DNA from: UBA6770 sp965660875 | GTDB lineage: Bacteria; Bacteroidota; Bacteroidia; Flavobacteriales_G; Salibacteraceae | DNA: 64,000 bases | NCBI GenBank assembly: GCA_965660875.1 | Contig: CBFIBQ010000004.1 | Span: 74,462 to 138,461, forward strand | Reading direction: 5' to 3' | In this document: piece by piece, positions 26,701-33,785 of the stretch | Numbering within the stretch: position 1 is the stretch's first letter | How the letters are laid out: the number at the start of each line of letters is the position of its first letter | Position numbers and translations under genes: made by a program | Notes under the pieces: generated by a model | Seen by the model: only the letters and a program-made list of their open reading frames with translations | Told to the model about the DNA's origin: nothing | Database searches by the model: none

Positions 26701-26944
26701 CAACTCAGAAAAAGCGGAGGCCATTGCAAAAGTTATGCTGGATCGCTACAAAGAAGAAATGGATTATTACCTTTCTCTTAAATCAGAGAACTATAAGAAA
26801 ATCGGCAATACCGCGCAGCAGAACATAAGTATCATTTACCAGATAAATAATGTTATCAATCGATACAATCCAAACGGTGAATTGAATACTCAAACTAAGG
26901 AAATGTTCCAAAGTTTGGAAAAACAATTTGCGGCTAAATCGTAA
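23732..26944 (+). CDS. DUF2723 membrane glycosyltransferase-like protein
   Basis: 1070 residues. The N-terminal half has about 10-12 membrane helices and the DUF2723 signature PTVSFWDCGEFIACAYKLQVGHPPGAPLF split over residues 31-60. The acidic pair in the first loop (Asp, Glu of WDCGEF) is typical of GT-C enzymes such as protein O-mannosyltransferases. The second half has ENVLFT-type TNGDNDTFPLWY and a TPR-like C-terminus (AEKLLDKAVLEMP...NSEKAEAIAKVML). Family members are thought to glycosylate proteins or lipids with a polyprenyl-linked sugar; substrates are unknown here. It is followed by a strong terminator. Confidence 0.88.
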   Translation: MNEMNFKKLDIIGGWIAFAIATFTYVSTMEPTVSFWDCGEFIACAYKLQVGHPPGAPLFLMIGRFFSMWTAPEQAAYMVNLISALSSSFTILFLFWTISALGRKLLNRNGSEWNTGKTVAVVGSAMVGALAYTFSDTFWFSAVEAEVYAMSSLFTAIVFWAILRWERVSDQAGSDRWLVFIAYLMGLSIGVHLLNLLAIPAIAFVVYFKKFKPTLKGIGVTAAASVLILGFVQKGVIPGIVSMSGKFELLFVNSFGLPFHTGAFIHVIILIAAVVYAILLTHQTGDRKWKFMGLLVLISLLVASFSTLGIVTAGVIIGIFLLVPNVPDRVINTGLLCLSVILIGYSSYTMILVRSNANPPMDENNPENMFSLLSYLNREQYGSQPIAYGQYFNTPLDNKDPYTDGNPTYFQEFSKGEYVKGSHHKNTQPNYASEFMTVFPRMWSQEARHIKAYKSWSDFKGKPMRYKVYGGKMETIYKPTFAENMRFFFSHQVNWMYWRYFLWNFAGRQNDVQGHGEIVDGNWLSGINFIDSIFLGDQSNLPPSIGEHKARNTFFFLPLILGLIGIFFQFNASKRDFAIVTMLFFFTGLAIIIYLNQYPFQPRERDYAYAGSFYAFTIWIGLGVLGIIDALTQKVKMNQVVAGGLATVICLTAVPGLMAKEGWDDHNRSNRYTALDFAKMYLDSCDKNAVLFTNGDNDTFPLWYAQEVEGYRTDVRVINLSLLNTDWYIDQMSRAAYDSEPTPFSLKPHQYRQGTRDYIPVIDRNKDGKYIDVKKIVDFFSDDKNQASMGNNRKMNYSPTKLYSLSIDSAKVVANGTVPKEKVNEVLPEIQWKINKNYLLKKDILMLDLLANFNWDRPIYFAITTGNDAYIGLKGHFQLEGLTYRLVPFKGTSPDGQTGYVNADIMYDNLMNKFSYGNVKEDGVYVDHNILRMCMNLRNNFARCAEAMLQKNDIERAEKLLDKAVLEMPDHQVPFNYFMLPLIELYYKLGNSEKAEAIAKVMLDRYKEEMDYYLSLKSENYKKIGNTAQQNISIIYQINNVINRYNPNGELNTQTKEMFQSLEKQFAAKS

Positions 26945-26947
26945 TCT

Positions 26948-26983
26948 AAAAAAGCCCCATTTTGAGAAAAATGGGGCTTTTTA
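26948..26983 (+). terminator. Terminator of the DUF2723 gene
   Basis: AAAAAGCCCCATTTT/AAAATGGGGCTTTTT, a long perfect-looking stem with a short GAGA-containing loop, directly after the stop codon. It ends 3 nt before the next start codon. Confidence 0.92.
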
Positions 26984-26986
26984 ATT

Positions 26987-27604
26987 ATGCTTGTTTCCGT
27001 TCCGTCATATGCTCAAAAAATACTCCCAGGCATTATTATATCGGGAGATCCAAAAAAACAACAAGTTTATTTAACCTTTGATGATGGGCCGATTCCAGAA
27101 GTAACGCTTCCGATATTGGACATTTTAAAAAAGGAAAAAGTAGTCGCTACTTTTTTTGAGGTAGGGGAGAATGTTTTTAACCATCCTAACATTCATGAGC
27201 GAATTCTTGAAGAAGGTCACCAGGTTGCAAACCACACCTACAATCATCTCGATGGTTGGAACACTAAAACAAGCGATTACATCAAAAACGTGGAACAGGC
27301 GAACGCACTTATCAAAAGCAATTGTTTCCGGCCACCATACGGCAGACTAAAACCCAAACAGGTTAAAGCATTAAAAAAAGCGGGGTATAACTTGGCTTAC
27401 TGGAGTGTTTTGAGCAAGGATTATTCAAAATCGGTCACTAAAGCGCAATGTTTAAAAAACTGTGTCGATCATGTGAAAAGCGGCAGCGTTGTTTTGATGC
27501 ACGACAGCATAAAGGCTCAAGAAAATGTATTGTACGTGCTACCAAGGCTCATTAAACACGTTAAAAACCTTGGGTTAGGCTTTGGAACATTGCGCGATAT
27601 TTAA
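26987..27604 (+). CDS. Polysaccharide deacetylase (NodB domain)
   Basis: 205 residues. NodB motifs in order: TFDDGP (motif 1, with the metal/base Asp pair), HTYNH (motif 2, metal His), RPPYGR (motif 3) and LMHDS (motif 5). It is probably a peptidoglycan or other amino-sugar deacetylase. The N-terminus (LVSVPSYAQ) is too short for a standard signal peptide. ATG 26987 lies only 3 nt after the preceding terminator's T run, so the transcript origin is unclear. The protein may be cytoplasmic-face, or the start may be internal. The next gene is convergent, with a 4-nt overlap. Confidence 0.88.
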   Translation: MLVSVPSYAQKILPGIIISGDPKKQQVYLTFDDGPIPEVTLPILDILKKEKVVATFFEVGENVFNHPNIHERILEEGHQVANHTYNHLDGWNTKTSDYIKNVEQANALIKSNCFRPPYGRLKPKQVKALKKAGYNLAYWSVLSKDYSKSVTKAQCLKNCVDHVKSGSVVLMHDSIKAQENVLYVLPRLIKHVKNLGLGFGTLRDI

Positions 27605-29766
27605 TCGTTTTCTAAGACTTCAATAAGCTCAAAGTCCAAACGCTTACGGACAAGATCAGCTTCTTTAACTTTTATAACCAACTTATCACCCAGGTTAATT
27701 TTTTGTTGGGTATTATGACCTATTACCTGGTAGTTATCCTCATCAAATACGAAATAATCTCCGCTGATATCTCTGAGTCGAATCATACCCTCGCAGTGAC
27801 TTTCCTCCAGCTCAACATACAATCCCCATTCACTCATTCCAGATACAAAGCCGTTAAACTCTTCTCCTTCTGTTCCTTGCATGTACAGCACTTGAAAATA
27901 TTTGGTAGACTCTCTTTCTGCATTAGTGGCCAGCTGCTCCATTTCGCTCGAATGTTTGCACAAGTCTTCTAATCGATCTTGATCCACCTGATTATTCCCA
28001 TTCAAGTATTGGGTGAGTAACCGATGCACCATCATATCTGGATATCGCCGTATGGGCGAGGTAAAATGGCTGTAGTAGGAAAACCCAAGACCATAATGAC
28101 CAATATTTTCAGCGGTGTAGACGGCTTTTGCCATGGTTCGAATCGCCAAGTTTTCAATGGTGTTTTCTTCTCGCTTTCCCTGAACTTCTTTTAATAATTT
28201 ATTTAGGTTGTCTGCAATATTCCCCTGCCCAAAAGCATAGTCATAACCAAATCGTTTAATGAAATGCGAAAAGGTCTGCAGCTTATCGGGGTCGGGATTA
28301 TCGTGCACCCGATAAACGAAGGGTCGTGGTTTTTGCTTTTTATTTTTTGGATTTCCAATGGCACTGGCAACGGTTTTGTTTGCCAAAAGCATAAACTCTT
28401 CAATCAATTTATGCGCATCCTTTTGAACTTTCAGCAATACCCCAACAGGCTTTTTTTCTTCGTCTAAGTTGAAACGCACCTCTACCTTATCAAAAGCTAT
28501 AGAGCCCTCTTGTAGTCGTTTTTTGCGTTTTTCCTTGGCGATTTTATTCAGTAGTTGCAGCTCATCAGAAAAATCTCCCGTTTTTCCCTCTAAGATTTCT
28601 TGAACCTCTTCATAAGTAAATCGCCTGTCGGAATGAATAATCGTGCGTTTTATGCGGTGGCCGATTATGTTGTGATTTGCATCTAAGGTAAAAATACAGC
28701 TGTAACACAACTTATCTTCATTTGGTCTGAGACTGCAAACTCCATTTGAGAGCACCTCGGGTAGCATAGGAATAACTCGGTCGACCAAATAAACCGAAGT
28801 AGCCCGTGAAACGGCCTCTTTTTCAATGATAGAATTAGGTGCAACGTAATGCGTTACGTCAGCAATGTGCACTCCTATTTCTAGTTGGCCATTTTCTAAA
28901 GTTTTGAATGAAATTGCATCGTCAAAATCTTTTGCATCGTGCGGGTCGATGGTAAAGGTAGTCACCTCCCTAAAGTCTTCCCTTTTTGCAATTTCCTCTT
29001 CCGAAATTCTAATGTCTATTTTATCTGCCGCCGCCTCAACATGTTCGGGAAAGCTGAGTGGAAACCCATAGTCTGCTAAGATGCTATCCATTTCAGCATC
29101 GTTTTCACCCGGGTTGCCCAATACTTTAATTACTTCACCAAACGGTGATTTAGCCCCTTCTGGCCAGTTTGTAAGCTTTACAATAACTTTTTGGCGATTT
29201 TTCGCCTCTCCCAGTTTATTCTTTGGGATAAAAATATCTTGGTTTGTTTTTGAGTCTGAAGCGGTGAAAAATGCAAACTTTTCGCTGATTTCAATGGTCC
29301 CCACAAACTCTGTTTTTTTGCGTTCTAAAACTTTGGTTACTCTGCCTTTCAGCTTTCCTTTTTTGCCCGGCATTACCTTTACTTCAACGGTATCACCATT
29401 CATGGATTGATTGGTGTCTGAAGCAGCAATATAAATATCCGTTTCCAAGTCCTCTACAATTACATAGCCCGCACCTTTTTGGGTCATGTCTATGGTGCCT
29501 ACCGCTGTTTTGGATATGGCGTGCAACTGAAATTTTCCGGGCTCATTTTCTAGTAGAGCACCCTCTTCAACTAATTTAAACAAGGTGTTTTTAACCTGTT
29601 CTTTTCCTCGATTGGTGTTGAGGCTAATGCGACGTGCAACTTGTTTGTAATTGTATACCCTCGAAGGGTTGTCGTAAAAAGCGTCAAGAATCAGCTTTTT
29701 TACCGATTTCGGGTTACCGTTTGATTTTCTATTTTGTTGTCTTGTATTTCTTCTTTTTCGTCCCAA
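27601..29766 (-). CDS. rnr: Ribonuclease R
   Basis: 721 residues. An N-terminal winged-helix-like region (SVKKLILDAF...VARRISLNT), two cold-shock-like domains, the RNB catalytic domain with TIDPHDAKDFDDAIS (metal-binding Asp residues, about 275-290) and RATSVYLVDRVIPMLPEVLS, and a C-terminal S1 domain (FNGFVSGMSEWGLYVELEE). It is a 3'-5' exoribonuclease that degrades structured RNA and aids rRNA and tRNA quality control. It appears single-gene, facing the polysaccharide deacetylase gene. Confidence 0.96.
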   Translation of the reverse strand: MGRKRRNTRQQNRKSNGNPKSVKKLILDAFYDNPSRVYNYKQVARRISLNTNRGKEQVKNTLFKLVEEGALLENEPGKFQLHAISKTAVGTIDMTQKGAGYVIVEDLETDIYIAASDTNQSMNGDTVEVKVMPGKKGKLKGRVTKVLERKKTEFVGTIEISEKFAFFTASDSKTNQDIFIPKNKLGEAKNRQKVIVKLTNWPEGAKSPFGEVIKVLGNPGENDAEMDSILADYGFPLSFPEHVEAAADKIDIRISEEEIAKREDFREVTTFTIDPHDAKDFDDAISFKTLENGQLEIGVHIADVTHYVAPNSIIEKEAVSRATSVYLVDRVIPMLPEVLSNGVCSLRPNEDKLCYSCIFTLDANHNIIGHRIKRTIIHSDRRFTYEEVQEILEGKTGDFSDELQLLNKIAKEKRKKRLQEGSIAFDKVEVRFNLDEEKKPVGVLLKVQKDAHKLIEEFMLLANKTVASAIGNPKNKKQKPRPFVYRVHDNPDPDKLQTFSHFIKRFGYDYAFGQGNIADNLNKLLKEVQGKREENTIENLAIRTMAKAVYTAENIGHYGLGFSYYSHFTSPIRRYPDMMVHRLLTQYLNGNNQVDQDRLEDLCKHSSEMEQLATNAERESTKYFQVLYMQGTEGEEFNGFVSGMSEWGLYVELEESHCEGMIRLRDISGDYFVFDEDNYQVIGHNTQQKINLGDKLVIKVKEADLVRKRLDFELIEVLEND

Positions 29767-29846
29767 ATGCGCTTAGATTTATTCTAAATTGACTGACTTT
29801 AAAACCATTTCACAGGTTAAACTTTCTTACTAACGAAGGAAACTTA

Positions 29847-29854
29847 ATTTTGAG
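29847..29854 (+). promoter_or_regulatory. Promoter -7 element for the ferritin gene
   Basis: TAATTTTG, matching TAnnTTTG, about 55 nt before the start. The -33 region has no exact TTG. No Fur-box could be recognised with confidence. Confidence 0.35.
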
Positions 29855-29908
29855 TATAATTTGGCAAGCCGTTAAGTTTTTCACTAACAAATTAAAATAG
29901 AAATCATT

Positions 29909-30427
29909 ATGGTATCAAAAGAAATAGAACAGCACTTAAATGAACAGCTAAGAATGGAAGCTGAAAGCTCTCAATATTATTTAGCCATGGCCTCCTGGGC
30001 AGAAGGTAAAGGATACAGTGGCACAGCGGAGTTTTTGTATTCGCACAGTGAAGAGGAGCGCACCCATATGATGAAAATTCTGCGCTACATTAACGAAAGG
30101 GGAGGCACCGCAATTGTTCCTGAACTTAAAAAGCCAGCGACAGAATTTGAATCGTTGCAGGCCATATTTGATGACTTGTTGAGGCACGAAGAAGAGATTA
30201 CAAATAGTATCAACGAATTGGTTTTTCGTTGTTTGGAATTGAAAGATTATACCACGCACAACTTCTTGCAATGGTATGTAGCTGAACAGATTGAGGAAGA
30301 AGCACTTGCAAGAACTATCTTGGATAAGTTGAATTTGATTGGAAACGATAAAGGAGGCTTGTACTTGTTTGACAGAGATGTTGAAAATATCAAAGTTCAA
30401 AGTGCTGCGTCTGATAATCCAGCTTAA
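29909..30427 (+). CDS. ftnA: Ferritin (non-heme, bacterial Ftn type)
   Basis: 172 residues of a four-helix bundle. Diiron ferroxidase ligands are visible: Glu in EQLRMEAESSQYY, EE and His in SEEERTHMM, and a later Glu pair in EEITNSINELVF. The QWYVAEQIEEEALA segment supplies further ligands. No Met-ligand heme site, so ftn rather than bfr. It stores iron as ferric mineral in the cytoplasm. The radical SAM gene follows within 12 nt. Confidence 0.95.
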   Translation: MVSKEIEQHLNEQLRMEAESSQYYLAMASWAEGKGYSGTAEFLYSHSEEERTHMMKILRYINERGGTAIVPELKKPATEFESLQAIFDDLLRHEEEITNSINELVFRCLELKDYTTHNFLQWYVAEQIEEEALARTILDKLNLIGNDKGGLYLFDRDVENIKVQSAASDNPA

Positions 30428-30438
30428 ATTTGGGGGTT

Positions 30439-31461
30439 GTGAAAACCCAATTCAGCGATAACATAGAATTTTTAAGAAAAGGTTCCATACGTAAAGTGTG
30501 GAACTTTTTTTTGCTCTACCTATCCTTTCGAGTGAGTAGAATGCTTGGAAGCGTATGGCATTTGGGCGCACCCTTTAGCATGTCTTTTGAGCCCACCACA
30601 ACTTGCAATTTGGGTTGCCCAGAGTGCCCAAGTGGGTTGCGAGAGTTTTCTAGAGCTACGGGAAATGCGCAATTCAATGAGTATAATCACTGGTTGAATC
30701 AAGTTTACAAAAAGCTGTGGTACCTGACCTTTTATTTTCAAGGAGAACCGTTTTTAAATCGAGATTTCTTGAAGATGGTAAATTCTGCTAGTGATAAAGG
30801 AGTCTACACCGCAACCTCTACCAACGCACATTACCTTACCCCAGAGAAGGCTGAAGAAACTGTAAAGAGCGGGCTATCAAGGATAATCATTTCAATTGAT
30901 GGAACTACCCAAGAGGTATACGAACAATACAGAAAGCGGGGAAAACTCTCTAAAGTCATAGCAGGAACTGAAAATTTAATAGCCGCTAAAAAAGAACTGA
31001 ATAGCAGTACGCCTCATGTTATTTTTCAATTTTTGGTTGTAAAGCCTAATGAGCATCAGATTGAAGAGGTAATTGAGTTGGGGAATGCACTTGGGGTTGA
31101 CGAGGTACGTTTTAAAACCGCTCAAGTATACGATTACGAGTACGGCAACCCTTTATTGCCGGATAATGAGGAGTATTCAAGGTATAAAAAAGGAAAGGAT
31201 GGCAAGTACAGGCTCAAGAACAGGATGCTCAATCATTGTTGGAGAATGTGGCAAGGTTGTGTAGTTACTTGGGATGGAAAAGTGGTGCCTTGTTGTTTCG
31301 ATAAAGATGCTACCCATCAATTGGGCGATTTGAAAGCATCCGATTTTAATTCACTCTGGAAATCGGAGGGCTATAACGCATTCAGACAATCGGTATTGAC
31401 GGGTAGAGAGCAAATAGACATTTGCACCAACTGCACCGAAGGTACTAAAGTCTGGACCTAA
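30439..31461 (+). CDS. Radical SAM/SPASM-domain protein
   Basis: About 340 residues from GTG 30439; an in-frame TTG at 30430 immediately after the ferritin stop is possible. The radical SAM cluster motif is CNLGCPEC (CxxxCxxC), preceded by SFEPTTT. The C-terminal SPASM-like domain has Cys in CWRMWQGCVVTWDGKVVPCC and CTNC, binding auxiliary Fe-S clusters. Such enzymes mature peptides or modify sugars and quinone-like cofactors. No short precursor peptide gene is visible nearby, so the substrate is unknown. It is likely co-transcribed with ferritin, which may reflect Fe-S demand. Confidence 0.88.
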   Translation: MKTQFSDNIEFLRKGSIRKVWNFFLLYLSFRVSRMLGSVWHLGAPFSMSFEPTTTCNLGCPECPSGLREFSRATGNAQFNEYNHWLNQVYKKLWYLTFYFQGEPFLNRDFLKMVNSASDKGVYTATSTNAHYLTPEKAEETVKSGLSRIIISIDGTTQEVYEQYRKRGKLSKVIAGTENLIAAKKELNSSTPHVIFQFLVVKPNEHQIEEVIELGNALGVDEVRFKTAQVYDYEYGNPLLPDNEEYSRYKKGKDGKYRLKNRMLNHCWRMWQGCVVTWDGKVVPCCFDKDATHQLGDLKASDFNSLWKSEGYNAFRQSVLTGREQIDICTNCTEGTKVWT

Positions 31462-32076
31462 TCAAAACAGCGCTCGAATGTCCTCGTCTTCTAAATGATA
31501 GGCTCGAATTCCAAGGGTTTTAGCAGAAGCAATATGCTGCGGAGAATCGTCGATAAATAAGGTTTCCTCAGCAGCGAGTTGATTCTCGTTGAGTACTACC
31601 TGAAAAATTTCTGGATTGGGTTTACGCAATCCCATTTCGTGAGAAAGGTAGGTTTTTTCGAACAGCGGTTCTAGACCTGCTATGCCATTTTCTCGTTGTA
31701 TGACTTGCGTATAATCGTCGTAGTGAATTTTGTTGGTGTTGGATAATAAGAACAACCGATATTCATTTTTTAGCTTTTTGAGTAAGTCAATTCTACCTTG
31801 CGGCAAGTGCAAGATCAGCGCATTCCAAGCGGTGTCTATTTCCGTATCGGTAAGGGGTTTTTGTGCAACTGATCGAATCATATCTCTAAACTCTTCTGGA
31901 GATATCTTACCGGTTTCAATATTATCAAAGAGATTGGACTGGCTCATCTTGGAATATTGTTCTTTAAAGTTGGGAATACCTAAAGACTCAAAAGCTTTTA
32001 CCGTTAAGTTGTAATCAATATCCAGAATAACTCCGCCTAAATCAAAAATTATGTTTTTTATCCCGTTTACATCCAT
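31462..32076 (-). CDS. HAD-superfamily phosphatase (subfamily IA)
   Basis: About 204 residues from ATG 32076. The frame extends 26 codons further with no homology-like sequence. HAD motifs: IFDLGGVILDID (motif I; the second nucleophile position is Gly-Gly-Val in the DxGGV variant), LLSNTNK (motif II Ser/Thr), the RKPNPEIF Lys (motif III), and LFIDDSPQHI (motif IV acidic pair). The DLGGVI form resembles YihX/ glucose-1-phosphate phosphatase-like members. Substrate unknown. Confidence 0.88.
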   Translation of the reverse strand: MDVNGIKNIIFDLGGVILDIDYNLTVKAFESLGIPNFKEQYSKMSQSNLFDNIETGKISPEEFRDMIRSVAQKPLTDTEIDTAWNALILHLPQGRIDLLKKLKNEYRLFLLSNTNKIHYDDYTQVIQRENGIAGLEPLFEKTYLSHEMGLRKPNPEIFQVVLNENQLAAEETLFIDDSPQHIASAKTLGIRAYHLEDEDIRALF

Positions 32077-32110
32077 TCTGCAAATAAAGAAATATTGCAG
32101 GTAGAGAGTG

Positions 32111-32140
32111 TTGGTGGTATGTAAAGAAAAAATAAATTTG
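32111..32140 (+). promoter_or_regulatory. Promoter of tRNA (CAT)
   Basis: TTG (32111-32113), a 19-nt spacer and TAAATTTG (32133-32140) give a full Bacteroidota consensus, about 50 nt upstream of the tRNA. Confidence 0.7.
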
Positions 32141-32190
32141 CAGCCTCGGTTCAAGAGAGGGAGGTCTCAACTATTTTCTTTTCGAGAACA

Positions 32191-32264
32191 GGGCCCATAG
32201 CTCAGTTGGTTAGAGCATCTGACTCATAATCAGAGGGTCGCAGGTTCGAGCCCTGCTGGGCCCA
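32191..32264 (+). tRNA. tRNA with CAT anticodon (elongator Met or lysidine-type Ile)
   Basis: A 74-nt cloverleaf: acceptor GGGCCCA/TGGGCCC, D-arm TAGCTCAGTTGGTTAGAGC, anticodon loop CTCATAA (CAT), T-arm GCAGG-TTCGAGC-CCTGC, discriminator A. CAT can read Met, or Ile after lysidine modification, and sequence alone does not separate them. It is not the initiator, since it has a fully paired acceptor. Its 3' end is repeated 111 bp downstream. Confidence 0.93.
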
Positions 32265-32274
32265 CTTAGTAGGA

Positions 32275-32304
32275 AAGCTCTTCTTTTTTAGAAGGGCTTT
32301 TTTT
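32275..32304 (+). terminator. Terminator of the CAT tRNA
   Basis: AAGCTCTTCT/AGAAGGGCTT (10 bp, one wobble), T-rich loop, then T residues, 10 nt after the tRNA. Confidence 0.85.
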
Positions 32305-32358
32305 GTTTAGTAGCTTTTAGGGCGAGAAGTTTATACCGAGTGACAAAGGAGTCGAGGT

Positions 32359-32376
32359 GAGCCCTGCTGGGCCCAC
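32359..32376 (+). repeat. Second copy of the CAT tRNA 3' end (18 bp)
   Basis: GAGCCCTGCTGGGCCCAC is identical to 32248-32265, covering the T-arm 3' half and acceptor 3' strand of the upstream tRNA, 111 bp apart. It looks like an attachment-site or repair duplication. Like the tRNA itself, it is followed by its own terminator hairpin. The 92 nt between the two terminator/repeat units hold no usable open frame. Confidence 0.9.
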
Positions 32377-32383
32377 ACAATAT

Positions 32384-32412
32384 AAGCCTCTCCATTTTGG
32401 AGGGGCTTTTTT
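32384..32412 (+). terminator. Second terminator, after the tRNA 3'-end copy
   Basis: AAGCCTCTCC/GGAGGGGCTT (10 bp, one wobble) with an ATTTT loop and T run, 7 nt after the tRNA-end copy. Its layout parallels the first terminator. Confidence 0.85.
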
Positions 32413-32415
32413 GAT

Positions 32416-32492
32416 ATGATTGCTTGTTATATAATATATAGTAGTAGCATTGATAAATTCTATGTTGGCGTAACACAAGAGGATTTTTCTGC
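32416..32492 (+). pseudogene. GIY-YIG nuclease, 5' fragment truncated by a mobile element
   Basis: From ATG 32416 the frame reads about 25 residues: YIIYSSSIDKFYVGVTQEDF is the start of a GIY-YIG endonuclease domain (YII ... YVG). At 32492 the frame runs into the inverted end of a 311-bp repeat element and stops at 32530. The catalytic Arg and Glu are therefore missing. It begins 4 nt after a terminator that follows a duplicated tRNA 3' end, the same context as the intact GIY-YIG gene near 57.3 kb. Confidence 0.8.
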
Positions 32493-32802
32493 CCCGCTCG
32501 TGCGCGAATCCCTTCGCGTTCGATTATCTTAATTAATTAACCACCAAGACATTATTTCCATACCCTTTTTCCTTTGACAAAAACTAAGACTATCTAATAA
32601 GATATTCTTGTATTCATCTCTTGTAAATAGGTCTATCCACTCTACAACTGCAAAACTTACAAAGTAGATTCCATCTGGATTATGAAATTTGTACTTGCGG
32701 CTCATTGGCCACTAAATTAATATTCTAAGGTCTAAATAGGTTTAGGTTATCGTCAAGTCCTATGTTTTGGTCGAACGCGAAGGGATTCGCGCACGAGCGG
32801 GG
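32492..32802 (-). mobile_element. 311-bp REP-flanked mini-element, copy 1 (truncated RAYT transposase)
   Basis: Bounded by perfect 32-bp inverted ends. The left end is CCCCGCTCGTGCGCGAATCC plus CTTCGCGTTCGA, mirrored at 32771-32802. Each end contains the hairpin CGCGAA-GGGA-TTCGCG. On the minus strand, 32529-32705 encodes 58 residues starting MSRKYKFHNPDGIYFVSFAV, which matches the N-terminus of REP-associated Y1 tyrosine transposases. The frame stops just before the HUH metal-binding motif, so it cannot be active alone. A second copy of identical length lies at 33786-34096. It looks like a non-autonomous element moved in trans. Confidence 0.85.
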
Positions 32803-32803
32803 G

Positions 32804-32824
32804 TGGCAGTGCAACGCACTAGCC
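32804..32824. repeat. REP-like hairpin adjoining mini-element copy 1
   Basis: GGCAGTGC-AAC-GCACTaGCC forms an 8-bp stem with one bulged A, a classical REP shape with a bulge. It abuts the right end of copy 1 and is absent beside copy 2. Confidence 0.55.
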
Positions 32825-33155
32825 CTGGTTTTAATTTCTGAATTGAAACCTTTCTCTAAAAATCTCATACTCAAATGTAAACCTTCATTTACAGTTGCCA
32901 TAAAGTTTTTCTAAACCCTCCGCTATGCACAGGCCAAGAAAACTATCATATGACAACTTGAGCCATTACTCTTTATTCAGCATATGGCAAGGTGGAGGGA
33001 TAAAAACCAATACCTATACCAAGCAATGAAGCTAGCCACGGCCAAATCAAGTCCATATTAATTCTATTCTTCTTTATCTACAGTTGCATTCTCTACGACT
33101 GTCTTGTATTTTAGCCATCAACACTATTGGAACATTACCATATTCAGGTATCACC
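32825..33155. other. Non-coding stretch between mini-element copy 1 and the 146-residue gene
   Basis: About 330 nt with no convincing frame in either direction. It contains a loose inverted pair, ACCCTCC near 32917 and GGAGGGAT near 32994. No tRNA, terminator or GIY-YIG remainder was recognised, so the missing part of the GIY-YIG gene seems deleted rather than displaced. Confidence 0.4.
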
Positions 33156-33596
33156 TTAAAAGATAACTCTACGTTTTTCATTCGGAATTTCCCACTTTTT
33201 AAAAACCCTTCTTAGTTCTTGTGGCTCATTTTTATATAGATTTATCCTAACTCTTCCGTTCTCAAACCATAGGATTAACTCATTTGGAGTAGTAATAGAG
33301 CTATTTAAAATTTTGTATTTGTTGATGTCATTCCAATTAAGGTTTGTTTTTTTAACCTTATCAAAGACCCCTCTAATTTTGATTTCTTCTTCGAAAATTG
33401 AAACCCGTTTTAGCCTAAACATCCCAATTAAAACCAATGAAATGGAAACCATAAGCTTAATTACTCCTGAAGAAAAACCAAAAAAATAACAATCCATTAT
33501 CCCTTCAATAAATATCGGTGCCGCCCCTATGAAAAATATCGCACCCCGGTTTATGGTGATTCTATTTTTTATCACTACCGACACTTTTACTGTCAC
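33156..33596 (-). CDS. Small membrane protein, function unknown
   Basis: 146 residues. Two hydrophobic segments at about 15-33 and 42-60 are followed by a soluble part, VSIFEEEIKIRGVFDKVKKTNLNWNDINKY split by Lys-rich turns. This layout resembles bacterial PH-like proteins with two TM helices, but no family is recognised. It overlaps the upstream 66-residue gene by 35 nt on the same strand. Both lie between the two mini-elements, so they may have been carried in together. Confidence 0.55.
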   Translation of the reverse strand: MTVKVSVVIKNRITINRGAIFFIGAAPIFIEGIMDCYFFGFSSGVIKLMVSISLVLIGMFRLKRVSIFEEEIKIRGVFDKVKKTNLNWNDINKYKILNSSITTPNELILWFENGRVRINLYKNEPQELRRVFKKWEIPNEKRRVIF

Positions 33597-33762
33597 TTTT
33601 TACATTCTCTTCATACGCATTTTCAATTTCATTTATATATGAATCATATGCGTTTTTAAAGTTCTCTACACCCCCATATTGATCCATTAAACTTGAAACT
33701 GCCTGTGTTACATCACCGCCTTGCTTAGCAAGTTTGTTAAGGTTGTACAGCGAACTAGCCAT
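33562..33762 (-). CDS. Small helical acidic protein, function unknown
   Basis: 66 residues: SSLYNLNKLAKQGGDVTQAV then an amphipathic stretch and a Ser/Lys/Asp-rich tail. No TM segment or known motif. Its start codon lies only 3 nt from the repeated inverted-end sequence beginning at 33766, so its native promoter has been cut off or replaced. It overlaps the following membrane-protein gene by 35 nt, suggesting a pair. Confidence 0.5.
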   Translation of the reverse strand: MASSLYNLNKLAKQGGDVTQAVSSLMDQYGGVENFKNAYDSYINEIENAYEENVKSDSKSVGSDKK

Positions 33763-33765
33763 AGA

Positions 33766-33785
33766 CCCCCGCTCGTGCGCGAATC
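33766..33785. repeat. Extra partial copy of the mini-element end
   Basis: CCCCGCTCGTGCGCGAATC occurs twice in tandem at the left side of mini-element copy 2, the first occurrence being this incomplete one lacking the hairpin half. It suggests either an earlier insertion-excision at the same spot or slipped duplication. Confidence 0.75.
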
